Shown piece by piece: positions 9,249 through 17,935 of a DNA stretch of 64,000 bases (within the stretch, counting starts at the first letter, position 1; every line of letters begins with the position of its first letter). The stretch is taken from assembly GCF_009268075.1 (NCBI RefSeq), contig NZ_VWOH01000001.1, positions 170,169-234,168 of the forward strand, given 5' to 3'. The stretch comes from 'Cynodon dactylon' phytoplasma. GTDB taxonomy: Bacteria > Bacillota_I > Bacilli_A > Acholeplasmatales > Acholeplasmataceae. The notes under the pieces were generated by a model. The model was not told where the DNA came from. It saw only the letters and a program-made list of their open reading frames with translations, and made no database searches. The position numbers were made by a program, and so were the translations under genes.

Positions 9249-10313
9249 TTAAAATTCTTTTTTTAATTTATTTTTGTTAAATTCTTCTATTAAAGGTTCT
9301 ATAATAAAATTTATTTTACCTTCCATAAAAAGATCTAACTTATAAAAAACTAAATTAAATCTATGATCTATAATTTTATTTTGAGAATAGTTATAAGTTC
9401 TGATTTTTTCGCTTCTTTCTCCTTTTCCAAATATTTTTTTTTTAATAATATTTTTTTTCTCATTTTGAGAATTATTCATCTGATAATATATTCTGTTTTT
9501 TAATAATTGAAAAGCTTTTTCTTTGTTTTGATGTTGGCTTTTGGCAATTTGACAAGCAACACTTATTTTAGTCGGTAAATGAGTTAATCTTACAGCAGAT
9601 TTAGTAGTATTAACAGATTGTCCTCCTGGACCGCTAGCATTAAAAGTATCTATTCTAATATCTTTCCAATTTAAATCTAAATTTACTTTTTTTTGTTCAG
9701 GAATGACAGATATTTTGACTGTAGAAGTATGTATTCTTCCTTGTTTTTCAGTTATAGGAACCCTTTGAACCCTATGTATTCCTGATTCATATTTCAAAAA
9801 GGAATAAATATCTGTTCCATACATCATAACTGCTATAGAAGAAATACCATTTTTAAAACCTAAATTCAAATTAATAGTTTCTGTTTTCCATTTTTTACTT
9901 TCAGCATATTTCATGTAAGCTCGCAACAAATCACTAACAAAAAGATGAGATTCATTACCTCCAGCCGCTCCTTGAATTTCCATAACAATACCTTTATACT
10001 CTTCTTCTTCTTTTAAAAATATCTTATTTTTAATTTTTTTAATTATATCTTGTATTTTATTATCTAAAATTATTATTTCTTCTTTAGCTAAAAAAATTAA
10101 TTCATTATCTTCTTTTTTATTTTTAGTTAAAATTTCTTTTACTTTTTTTTTTTCTTTTTTTAGAAAAATATACTCATTATAAAGAGAAATAATTTTTTCT
10201 AAATTATTTATTTTTCTTAATAATTCAATATTTCTGAAATCATGAGGATTATCAGAAATCTTTTTTTGTAATGATAAATATTTCTTTTTTATAATTTCTA
10301 TTTCTTCAAACAT
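9249..10313 (-). CDS. prfA: Peptide chain release factor 1
   Basis: A 354-residue class I release factor. The catalytic loop is NASGPGGQSVNTTKSAVR, with the GGQ that triggers peptidyl-tRNA hydrolysis. The region HRVQRVPITEKQGRIHTST identifies RF1 rather than RF2. RF1 reads UAA and UAG. Because TGA also ends genes here, an RF2 (prfB) must exist elsewhere in the genome. Usually prmC sits between prfA and tsaC, but here they are directly adjacent. Confidence 0.96.
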   Translation of the reverse strand: MFEEIEIIKKKYLSLQKKISDNPHDFRNIELLRKINNLEKIISLYNEYIFLKKEKKKVKEILTKNKKEDNELIFLAKEEIIILDNKIQDIIKKIKNKIFLKEEEEYKGIVMEIQGAAGGNESHLFVSDLLRAYMKYAESKKWKTETINLNLGFKNGISSIAVMMYGTDIYSFLKYESGIHRVQRVPITEKQGRIHTSTVKISVIPEQKKVNLDLNWKDIRIDTFNASGPGGQSVNTTKSAVRLTHLPTKISVACQIAKSQHQNKEKAFQLLKNRIYYQMNNSQNEKKNIIKKKIFGKGERSEKIRTYNYSQNKIIDHRFNLVFYKLDLFMEGKINFIIEPLIEEFNKNKLKKEF

Positions 10314-10353
10314 TTTTATTTTTCTCTTTCACAAAAATATTGAATTAGATTAA

Positions 10354-11727
10354 TTAAATTTCTTTATTTAATTCTATTTCGTAAAATAACAAACAATTAG
10401 AATCAAAATTGAATGTTTTTGTACTTGTAGCCCCTTGTCTATTTTTAGCAATAATTAATTCTGTATAACCTTTTATATTATTATCAATTTCGTTTGTTTC
10501 GTTTTTATATTTATTATAATAACCTTTTCTATATAAAAACATAACAATATCAGCATCTTGTTCAATACTACCAGAATCTCTTAAATCAGACAAAATCGGT
10601 CTCTTATCTTCTCTTTTTTCTACTTCTCTAGATAACTGAGACAAAGCGATAACAGGAACTTTTAATTCTCTAGCCATTTGCTTTAAACTTTTAGAAATAT
10701 CAGATACTTCTTCTTGTCTATTAAAAAAATGACTATTAGATTTGCTAGGTTTCTTAATTAATTGTAAATAATCAATAATAACTATATCTAATTTATTTTG
10801 ATTTTTAAGTTTCCTACATTGAGAAATAATATCTAAAATATTGACTGTAGTAGTATCATCAAAATAAATATTCAATGTTTCTAATTGATAAATAGAAGCA
10901 TTTAATAAATTTATTTGTTTTTCGCTTAAAATTCCTAATTGAATATTCTTATGTGGTATTTCGCTTATAAAACTTAACATTCTTGTTCCTAATTGTTCAT
11001 TAGACATTTCTAAACTAAAAATAGCTACAGAAGCTTTTGAATTTTTGTTTTTTTGAGCAATATTAACAGCTATATTCATCATAAAGCTACTTTTTCCCAT
11101 AGAAGGACGAGCTGCTAAAATAATTAATTCTTCTGGTTTAAAACCTAAAGTAATTTCGTCTAAATTTTCATAACCGCTACTTAAACCAATAATGTTATGT
11201 TCTCTCCTGATATTTATGGTTTTTTCTTTTATTTCTTGTAATAAACTATTAATTCGAATAAAATGACTACTTTTTTTTTTTTGAGAAATTTGGAAAATTT
11301 TTTCTTCAGCAAAATTTAAAAAACTTTGAGAATCTATATCATTATTATTAATTCCATCATGAACAATAGTTGAAGCTGCATTAATAATTTCTCTTTTCAA
11401 AGAAGCTTCTAGTAAAAATTCAATATAATTATCTAAATGATAAATAGAAGGAAAAAGACTACCTAACTTAATTAAATAATCTCTTCCGCCTTCAATATAT
11501 TTTTTTTTTTCTTCTAAAAAAATATAAACAGAATAATAATCAATTTCTTTTCTTTGATAATAAAGTTCTTTCATAGCTAAATAAATATATTGATGGTCTA
11601 TATTAAAAAAATCACTAACTTCTAAACGATTAACAATATTAATAATTTGTTTTGGATCTAAAAAGATAATACCTAAAATAGATTGTTCTGCTTCTAAATA
11701 ATAAGGTAATTTAAAATTTTGATTCAT
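10354..11727 (-). CDS. dnaB: Replicative DNA helicase
   Basis: A 457-residue DnaB-family hexameric helicase. The N-terminal primase-interacting domain begins LPYYLEAEQSILGIIF. The RecA-like C-terminal domain carries Walker A (ARPSMGKSSF), Walker B (DIVIIDYLQLI) and the family motifs ALSQLSREVEKR and LSDLRDSGSIEQDADIVMFL. No intein or insertion is seen. It follows the GdpP-bL9 gene with a 9-base gap, preserving the Bacillus order gdpP-rplI-dnaB. Confidence 0.96.
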   Translation of the reverse strand: MNQNFKLPYYLEAEQSILGIIFLDPKQIINIVNRLEVSDFFNIDHQYIYLAMKELYYQRKEIDYYSVYIFLEEKKKYIEGGRDYLIKLGSLFPSIYHLDNYIEFLLEASLKREIINAASTIVHDGINNNDIDSQSFLNFAEEKIFQISQKKKSSHFIRINSLLQEIKEKTINIRREHNIIGLSSGYENLDEITLGFKPEELIILAARPSMGKSSFMMNIAVNIAQKNKNSKASVAIFSLEMSNEQLGTRMLSFISEIPHKNIQLGILSEKQINLLNASIYQLETLNIYFDDTTTVNILDIISQCRKLKNQNKLDIVIIDYLQLIKKPSKSNSHFFNRQEEVSDISKSLKQMARELKVPVIALSQLSREVEKREDKRPILSDLRDSGSIEQDADIVMFLYRKGYYNKYKNETNEIDNNIKGYTELIIAKNRQGATSTKTFNFDSNCLLFYEIELNKEI

Positions 11728-11736
11728 ATTTTTTAT

Positions 11737-12201
11737 TTACACTTTATCTTCATTATTATTTTCTATAACATTAATATAAAAAAAAGAAATTATTTCTTTA
11801 TCTAAAACAACATTAACCTTATATTTTCCTATAGAATTAATTTCACCACTATCTAATGAAATTTTTTTACTATTTATTAAAATATTATATTGATTATAAA
11901 ACATTTCTGCTATTTGATTTAAAGTTATTCTTCCATAAATTTTTCCTTTAGGACCTATTTTTACTTTTATATCTATTTCTTTATTATCTATATCTTTTTT
12001 CATTTGTTTCAATAAACTAATATGTTTAATATGTTCTTCTGCTTGTTTTTCTTTTTGTTCTTGTAATTTTTTTAAATTTTCTTTATTAGCTAAAATTGCT
12101 TTTTTATCTTTAATTAAAAAATTACCATAACCAGGATTTACTTCGATAACATCATTTTTATTTCCTTTATTTTTTATATTTTCTAATAAAATAATTTTCA
12201 T
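11737..12201 (-). CDS. rplI: Possible free ribosomal protein bL9 from an internal start
   Basis: Met693 of the fusion is exactly where bL9 proteins normally begin. Upstream of this ATG, inside the fused frame, lies AAAGGA followed by 12 bases, a usable if slightly distant ribosome-binding site. Internal initiation would give a 154-residue soluble bL9. A ribosomal protein tied to a membrane enzyme is hard to place on every ribosome, so this in-frame start is an attractive inference. The alternatives are proteolysis of the fusion, or a bL9 that is only membrane-tethered. Confidence 0.45.
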   Translation of the reverse strand: MKIILLENIKNKGNKNDVIEVNPGYGNFLIKDKKAILANKENLKKLQEQKEKQAEEHIKHISLLKQMKKDIDNKEIDIKVKIGPKGKIYGRITLNQIAEMFYNQYNILINSKKISLDSGEINSIGKYKVNVVLDKEIISFFYINVIENNNEDKV

Positions 12202-14277
12202 ATTTTTCAAATTTCCTTTATATTCTGCTAAAATTATATTTTTTAATTTCATAGTTACTTCTTCAATATTATTATTTTCTATCTGAGTAGCAGCACTATT
12301 GATATGACCTCCACCACCCATTTGTTCCATTATTATTTGAACATTAAAATCATTATAAGACCGAGCACTTATTCCTATTAAATTTTCTTGTAACTTACAA
12401 ATAGTAAAAGCAGCGTCTATATTTTTAATATTCAAAAGAGTTTCAGATACTGAAGATAAAAAAGATCTACTTTTATAAATTCTATCACTTTTAACAATTG
12501 CATAATTTTTCATATAAATCTCAACTTTAGAAATTAAATCATTAATTTCTAAAATTTTTTCAAATTCTTTTCTTAACCAAAACTTTACTTTAGTACCATC
12601 AGCTCCTTGTGAAATTAATTGTGAAGCTGCTTCTAAAGTTCTAGGACTTGTTCTATAAATAAAATAATTAGTATCTATAATCATACCACCATACATAATG
12701 GTAGCTTCTAGAGGTGTAATATCTATCTTTTTATTTAAAAAATAAATCAATTCTATTAACATTTCTGTCGTTGAAGAAGAAGAAGAATTTATATAAGAAA
12801 GAAGTGTATTTTGAATGACCTCTTCAGTGGATCTATGATGATCAATTATAATGATATTAGAAGTTAAATTCAATAAAGAAGGACTATGAATAATATTTTT
12901 ATTTTGTGTATCTAAAATAATTAATAAGGAATTATCATTAATTATTTTTTCTGCTTGTTTAGTAGTAATAATTTGTCTTGAAATTTTATTATCCTCTTTT
13001 AATATTTCCTGATAAATAAACTCAAAATTTTTTTCCATTTTTTCTTTATCCAAAACTAAATAATGTTTATAATTATCATTAATAGCTAAAGCAATTTTGT
13101 AAAAAGCAATCATAGAACCAAAAGAATCTAAATCAGGATAAATATGTCCCATAATAAAACAACTATTTTTTTTTTCTAAAAAATCCTTTATTATTTCAGC
13201 ATTAACTCTAACATAAACTTTAGAATCTTCACTTAAGGAAATTTGAGTAGCGCCAAAATACTTAATTTTTTGATTTTCAATATCAACCACAACTTGATCT
13301 CCGCCTCTTTTTTGAGCTAATTCGATAGCATTTTGAGCATGAGAAGCTAATTGATTATAATTAGAATTATAACAAGCTACACCCATAGAAAGAGTGATTT
13401 TTAACTTATATTTATTAGAAATATTACGAATATCTTTTAAAATAGAAAATCTATCTTCTATCATTTTTTCTAATTGTTGTTTATTCAACAAAAGTAAAAA
13501 CTTATCATCTGTAAATTGTTTTAAATAACCTTCATATATTTCATTAAAATTATATAAAACACTAAAATATTCTACTTTAATTTGTGATTGTTCTGAAAGA
13601 TCACAATTTTTTAAAGAATTTTCAAAATTATCAAAAGATAAAAAAACTAACACAGAAGTTTTTTGATTATAAAGATTTTTAATTTTTTCTCTTTCTGTTA
13701 CATTAAAAAGATAAAAAACATTAAATTCTTTTTTGTATATACAATCAAAACTTTCAGAATCTAAATTCAAAATGATTTTTTTTTTATCTGATTTTAAAAT
13801 ATCAAACATCTGGTTATTAAATTCTTTTAAAGATATATTTATAATATTTGATATTTTAAATATTTTTTTTGCATAATTATTCAACCATTGAACTTCTTGT
13901 GAAATAAAATCTATAACAACAATACCTATAGGTAATTCATTAAAAACCTCTTCTCCTATATCATTAACATAATAAGATAATTTAGACCATAAATTAAGCC
14001 TGTTTTTTAGTCTTATAATTTCAAAATGTTTTTGAAAATTATAATATATACAAATAAATATACAGACAAGAATTATTTTTCCAAAAATACTAATAAATAA
14101 AGAAAAAATAATTGCTTTAATTTCTTCTAATGCTTGATTTGGTTTTTTAATAATTTCTTTAATCCAACTGATATCAAAATATACAGTATGCAAAATAAAA
14201 GAAATAAAAATTACAAAAAATATAATGTATCTATTTTTTTTTTTGAATAATCCAAACATTTTATTTATATAACTCAT
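11737..14277 (-). CDS. GdpP-type c-di-AMP phosphodiesterase fused to ribosomal protein bL9
   Basis: An 846-residue fusion. Residues 1-75 hold two membrane helices. A PAS-like region (about 95-190) and a degenerate GGDEF domain (SMGVACYN, RGGDQVVV; about 190-345) follow. The DHH domain has MGHIYPDLDS at 376-385 and DHH at 479-481. The DHHA1 motif is GGGGH at 654-658. This matches GdpP, which breaks down c-di-AMP at the membrane. From Met693 the sequence is a full bL9: MKIILLENIKNKG, VNPGYGNFLI, an EKQAEEHIK linker helix, and a C-terminal domain with GKIYGRIT. In Bacillus these are two adjacent genes. Loss of the separating stop would make the fusion. Confidence 0.92.
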   Translation of the reverse strand: MSYINKMFGLFKKKNRYIIFFVIFISFILHTVYFDISWIKEIIKKPNQALEEIKAIIFSLFISIFGKIILVCIFICIYYNFQKHFEIIRLKNRLNLWSKLSYYVNDIGEEVFNELPIGIVVIDFISQEVQWLNNYAKKIFKISNIINISLKEFNNQMFDILKSDKKKIILNLDSESFDCIYKKEFNVFYLFNVTEREKIKNLYNQKTSVLVFLSFDNFENSLKNCDLSEQSQIKVEYFSVLYNFNEIYEGYLKQFTDDKFLLLLNKQQLEKMIEDRFSILKDIRNISNKYKLKITLSMGVACYNSNYNQLASHAQNAIELAQKRGGDQVVVDIENQKIKYFGATQISLSEDSKVYVRVNAEIIKDFLEKKNSCFIMGHIYPDLDSFGSMIAFYKIALAINDNYKHYLVLDKEKMEKNFEFIYQEILKEDNKISRQIITTKQAEKIINDNSLLIILDTQNKNIIHSPSLLNLTSNIIIIDHHRSTEEVIQNTLLSYINSSSSSTTEMLIELIYFLNKKIDITPLEATIMYGGMIIDTNYFIYRTSPRTLEAASQLISQGADGTKVKFWLRKEFEKILEINDLISKVEIYMKNYAIVKSDRIYKSRSFLSSVSETLLNIKNIDAAFTICKLQENLIGISARSYNDFNVQIIMEQMGGGGHINSAATQIENNNIEEVTMKLKNIILAEYKGNLKNMKIILLENIKNKGNKNDVIEVNPGYGNFLIKDKKAILANKENLKKLQEQKEKQAEEHIKHISLLKQMKKDIDNKEIDIKVKIGPKGKIYGRITLNQIAEMFYNQYNILINSKKISLDSGEINSIGKYKVNVVLDKEIISFFYINVIENNNEDKV

Positions 14278-14400
14278 TTTCTATTAATTATAGATTCATT
14301 TAAATTAAAAAAATCTTAATTTATGTAAATTTAATATATAGAATATAAAAAAAATAAACAAGATTTAAAATTAAACTAACTTTTTTCTTGTTTATCTTCT

Positions 14401-14634
14401 TCACTTAACCACAAAAGGTAACAAAGCCATATGTCTAGCTCTTTTAATTTCTCTTGCCAAAATTCTTTGCCATTTAGCAGATGTACCAGTTGTTCTACTT
14501 GGTAAAATTTTACCTCTATTGGTAATAAATTTACTTAATAAATCGATATCTTTAAAATCAATATAACTAAAATTATTTTGTGTAAAAAAACATACTTTTT
14601 TACGCTTTTTAAAATATTTTTTTATTTGTTTCAT
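14401..14634 (-). CDS. rpsR: Small-subunit ribosomal protein bS18
   Basis: A 77-residue protein of normal length for bS18. It carries the conserved core [47 protein letters not shown] and a basic N-terminus. bS18 pairs with bS6 on the platform of the 30S subunit. It sits downstream of rpsF and ssb in the classic rpsF-ssb-rpsR order. The zinc Cys residues of some S18 proteins are not kept; only one Cys is present. Confidence 0.97.
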   Translation of the reverse strand: MKQIKKYFKKRKKVCFFTQNNFSYIDFKDIDLLSKFITNRGKILPSRTTGTSAKWQRILAREIKRARHMALLPFVVK

Positions 14635-14694
14635 TTTTGTTTAAAACCTTTTTAGAATAATATTTTAAATTATTTTTTTAATAAAAAAAATAAT

Positions 14695-15186
14695 TTAAAA
14701 GGGCAAAATATCTTCTTCTTCAATATTTATATCTTCTGAGTTTGTTTCTTTTTCTTTATCTATATCTATATTTTTATCAAATTTGGAATTACCATTTTCT
14801 TCATTAAAACGGCTATTTTCATAATTATTATTAAAATTATTATCTCCTTGTTGTTTGTTAATATTTTTTCTGGATTCTAAAAAATAAATTGAATTACAAT
14901 ATATTTCAGTAGAATAACTTCTTTGATTATGTTCATTTTCAAAAGAATTAACACGAATATTACCCTCGATTCCTAACAAAGACCCTTTAGATACATATTT
15001 AGCTAAATTTTCAGCTTGTTTACGCCAAACAACACAACGAATAAAATCTGTTTCTTTCTTTCCTAATGAATTCATAAAATTTCTATCAATAGCTAAAGTA
15101 AAACGAACTAAAGGTATATCCTCATTAACAAAAATCAATTCAGGTTCTTTAGTTATTCTTCCTACTAAAATAGCTTTGTTTATCAT
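14695..15186 (-). CDS. ssb: Single-stranded DNA-binding protein
   Basis: A 163-residue SSB. The OB fold starts MINKAILVGRITKEPEL and contains FTLAIDRNF and DFIRCVVWRKQAENL (about 1-105). A disordered Asn/Glu-rich linker leads to the acidic tip EEDILPF, which docks replication proteins. The start lies 38 bases inside rpsF and is backed by a strong GAGAGGGGAT ribosome site, so translation is probably coupled to rpsF. Confidence 0.96.
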   Translation of the reverse strand: MINKAILVGRITKEPELIFVNEDIPLVRFTLAIDRNFMNSLGKKETDFIRCVVWRKQAENLAKYVSKGSLLGIEGNIRVNSFENEHNQRSYSTEIYCNSIYFLESRKNINKQQGDNNFNNNYENSRFNEENGNSKFDKNIDIDKEKETNSEDINIEEEDILPF

Positions 15187-15481
15187 ATTTCATCCCCTCT
15201 CTATTAATCAAAATAAAACGAAGAATTTCCTCTGTAACATTAGCTTTATGATTAAACTCTTTAATAATATCGCTATCAGCTAAAACTAACAAAGAATTAT
15301 AAAAACCTTCTTCAAATTTTTTTATTGGATAAGCTAATTTTTTTAATTCTGCTTCTTTAGATTCAACAATACTTCCTTTTTTTTGGGAAAAAATATTTTT
15401 AATTTCATCATTAATATTCTTAATAGTTTCATCACTCAATTTTGGATTTAAAATATACATTATTTCATATCTTTTCATCAT
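15149..15481 (-). CDS. rpsF: Small-subunit ribosomal protein bS6
   Basis: A 110-residue bS6 with MKRYEIMYILNPKLSDE at the start and the core KKLAYPIKKFEEGFYNSLLVL. It is about 15 residues longer than typical because the C-terminus runs into ssb. TAGGAGGAAA at about 15500-15509 is the ribosome site. First gene of the rpsF-ssb-rpsR cluster. In Bacillus and E. coli the S6:S18 complex represses its own operon through the leader; a leader hairpin is present here at 15616-15652. Confidence 0.96.
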   Translation of the reverse strand: MMKRYEIMYILNPKLSDETIKNINDEIKNIFSQKKGSIVESKEAELKKLAYPIKKFEEGFYNSLLVLADSDIIKEFNHKANVTEEILRFILINREGMKYDKQSYFSRKNN

Positions 15482-15615
15482 AATTATTTTAGTTAATAAA
15501 TTTCCTCCTAAAAGACTCTCTTCTCTATTTCTATTTTTTTATTTAAAATTTAAATTATTGATATTTAATCTTCTTTAACGATTAAACCATTACCATGAAT
15601 AATTAATTAAATTAA

Positions 15616-15652
15616 TTCAACATAAATACTTTTCGATCATCACGATATTGAA
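15616..15652 (-). promoter_or_regulatory. Hairpin at the 5' end of the rpsF leader, possible S6:S18 site
   Basis: On the minus strand TTCAATAT and ATGTTGAA pair as an 8-bp stem (one G-T pair) around a 21-base loop. It lies only about 2 bases after the predicted transcription start. Position and distance suit an autoregulatory S6:S18 element, but the conserved CCG of the known motif is not visible, so the role is inference. Confidence 0.35.
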
Positions 15653-15660
15653 CTAGGTTA

Positions 15661-15689
15661 ATTTTATCAGATAAAAAAAAAAAAGTCAA
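15661..15689 (-). promoter_or_regulatory. Sigma-70-type promoter of the rpsF operon
   Basis: Minus strand: TTGACT (-35, plus coordinates 15684-15689), a 17-base spacer made mostly of a T tract, then TAAAAT (-10, 15661-15666). This is the best promoter match in the window. It drives rpsF-ssb-rpsR and perhaps gdpP-rplI-dnaB. Confidence 0.65.
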
Positions 15690-15727
15690 TCTTATTATTT
15701 TTCAAAAAATAATTTAATAATAAGATT
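15672..15727 (-). terminator. Rho-independent terminator after the 15909-16739 gene
   Basis: A perfect 12-bp stem (15688-15699 with 15716-15727) is followed on the minus strand by GAC and then twelve T residues. The T tract is also the spacer of the rpsF promoter, so terminator and promoter overlap. Confidence 0.65.
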
Positions 15728-15908
15728 TTATTCAATCATTTTATTTAATCAATGTCATATTATATTAAATAGAAAAAAATAATGTGTTAAAATATACACA
15801 ATAAAATATTAACTAATTTTAAACAACTAAAAATTTATAAAAAATATAAAATATAATTAAAATAAATAAAATAGAAAAATATATAAAATTTAATTCAAAT
15901 TAAATATT

Positions 15909-16739
15909 TTATACTTTTTCAATTTCTTTTTCTAAATTTTCTTTTTCTTTTTTTAATTTTTCTAATTCCTGTTTATATATTGAAGGCAATTTTTTTAATG
16001 CTTCTTGTTCTTTTGTTTTTAATTCTTGAATAATTTCATTTACTTCATCATTAAATAACGAAGGATCTCTTAATCTTTTGATTCTTATATAAGATTTATT
16101 TTTAGATAATTCTGATGCATCTAATTCTGATGTCAATTCTGATATAACTTTTTCTACTTCTTTATCTCTTATTCCTTCATCACTGTTTTTTAAATTACTT
16201 ATTTTGGTTAATAATTCAGGTGTTGATTGTATTTGTTTATTACTTATTTGACTTTGTAATTTTGCCGCAAAAGCCGTAGCTGCATCTTTTCTTGTTTCAA
16301 TAGGAACTAGATCTGTAATTAATTTTTTCTTTTCTTTTAAATCTGGATTTAAACTTAAATATATTTCTTTTTCTAATTCTTCTATAATATTAATAATTTC
16401 TTGACTTTTTAAATTTGTGTCTTGCAAATCATTCATTTTTCTTTTATCTTCTAATGTAAAAAAATTACTAATTTTAAATTCTATATCATTAATTGACTTT
16501 TCTATTTCTACTAATTTAACTCTTTTATTTAAAATATCAATTGATTTTTTAATTTCAATAATTTCTACATCATCTATTTTTTTTGTTTTAGGTTTTTCTA
16601 TATTTTCTGTACTTACATCGATATCATTTTTTGATTTATTTTGATTAATAACAACCAAAATCAACAATAAAGAAATAGCTGATAAAAAAAATAATAAAAT
16701 AAATTTTTGTTTAAATCTATCACTTTTATTTATAAACAT
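15909..16739 (-). CDS. Membrane-anchored coiled-coil protein of unknown function
   Basis: I do not recognise this 276-residue protein. An N-terminal basic stretch and a single hydrophobic helix at about residues 12-32 look like an uncleaved signal anchor. The rest is hydrophilic, Lys/Glu-rich and strongly helical, ending in a heptad-like coiled coil (about 240-276, KEKENLEKEIEKV). This predicts an extracellular rod held at the membrane. Phytoplasmas lack a cell wall, so such a domain would face the host cytoplasm or haemolymph. A conserved structural membrane protein is the alternative. It has its own spacer regions and a downstream terminator. Confidence 0.6.
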   Translation of the reverse strand: MFINKSDRFKQKFILLFFLSAISLLLILVVINQNKSKNDIDVSTENIEKPKTKKIDDVEIIEIKKSIDILNKRVKLVEIEKSINDIEFKISNFFTLEDKRKMNDLQDTNLKSQEIINIIEELEKEIYLSLNPDLKEKKKLITDLVPIETRKDAATAFAAKLQSQISNKQIQSTPELLTKISNLKNSDEGIRDKEVEKVISELTSELDASELSKNKSYIRIKRLRDPSLFNDEVNEIIQELKTKEQEALKKLPSIYKQELEKLKKEKENLEKEIEKV

Positions 16740-16894
16740 AAAACAATTCTTCTTTCTAATGAAAAATTTTATTTTAAAAGTAGCACTTTATTTACAAATT
16801 ACTAAAATATATTTTAAATAAATTGTTGTACTTTTTATGGTTTATTAAATATAAAAAAAGCGCTTACAACTTTAATTATATACAATATTTAAAA

Positions 16895-17926
16895 TTATTT
16901 TAATCCTATTTTTTTTTTAATTTTATTTATTTTTTGTTTAGCTATATTTTTTATTTTTTTACTATTTTGATTTAAAATTTCTTCTAAAAAAATGTTTTTC
17001 TGAAAATAAAAAAAATTCTTCTGAATTATAGAAATTTCATTTAATACTAATTCAGCAACCTTTTCTTTAAAAAAAGAATAAGAATTTTCGCTGAAATATT
17101 TTTCTGTTTTTTGGATTTCCCATTCTTTTAAACAAGAATATATTTTTATAAGATTACTTATCCCAGGTTTAGATAAAGGTTCATATTTTATTTTATTTTC
17201 TGAATCTGTAACGGATCTCATAATTTTGTTTTTAATACTTTGTAAATCTTCCAAAAGAAAGATGCAACCTTTGTCTTGATGCTCTAATTCTTCATTAATA
17301 TTTTTACTTTTACTCATTTTTTTCGTAGGTTCTGTTAAAGATTTAATTGTACAACCTAATTTCATAAATTCAGGCACAACAAATGTAAAACCATATAAAT
17401 TATTAAAACGTATAGCTAAATTTCTTGTTAATTCTAAATGTTGTTTTTGATCCTGGCCTACAGGAATAACATCTGCATCATAAAGTAAAATATCAGAAGC
17501 CATCAAAATAGGATAAGTAAAAAAAGAACTTGCTATATTTCCTGTTTTTTTTTTATTGTAATAATCTTTAAACTGATTCATACGTTTTAATTCACCAAAA
17601 TAAGAGTTACATTCTAAAATATAATGTAAATATGTATTTTGGCAAATGTCAGATTGAACAAATAATAAAAAATTTTCTATATTAAATCCAGAAGCTAAAT
17701 ATAATAAAGCAGTATTTTTGATTCTTTTTCTTAATAAAGAAGGTTTTTGAAAATTAGTTAGAGCATGAAGATCTGCTATAAAAACGTAAAATTCATAATT
17801 TTCAAAAAATTTTTTTTGAAAATTAACTAAAGGCTTAATAATACCTAAATAATTGCCTAAAGTCAAATCACCTGTAGGTTTTATTCCTGTTAATAATCTT
17901 TTTTTTTTTAACATAAATTTTAACAA
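16895..17926 (-). CDS. trpS: Tryptophanyl-tRNA synthetase
   Basis: A 343-residue class I synthetase. Motifs: TGIKPTGDLTLGNYLG (the HIGH-equivalent TLGN), YPILMASDILLYDADVIPVGQDQKQHLEL, and KMSKSKN. Length is normal. It charges tRNA-Trp for UGG codons. Met1 and Met5 are both possible starts; homologues begin near KKRLLTGIKPTG. It lies 9 bases downstream of the membrane protein gene at 17936-18796. Confidence 0.96.
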   Translation of the reverse strand: MLKFMLKKKRLLTGIKPTGDLTLGNYLGIIKPLVNFQKKFFENYEFYVFIADLHALTNFQKPSLLRKRIKNTALLYLASGFNIENFLLFVQSDICQNTYLHYILECNSYFGELKRMNQFKDYYNKKKTGNIASSFFTYPILMASDILLYDADVIPVGQDQKQHLELTRNLAIRFNNLYGFTFVVPEFMKLGCTIKSLTEPTKKMSKSKNINEELEHQDKGCIFLLEDLQSIKNKIMRSVTDSENKIKYEPLSKPGISNLIKIYSCLKEWEIQKTEKYFSENSYSFFKEKVAELVLNEISIIQKNFFYFQKNIFLEEILNQNSKKIKNIAKQKINKIKKKIGLK

Positions 17927-17935
17927 CCTTAGATT

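Noticed and set aside
16417..16644. A 75-codon plus-strand frame
   Set aside because: It is antisense to the anchored coiled-coil gene; its hydrophobicity is simply the mirror of Lys/Glu/Asn codons.
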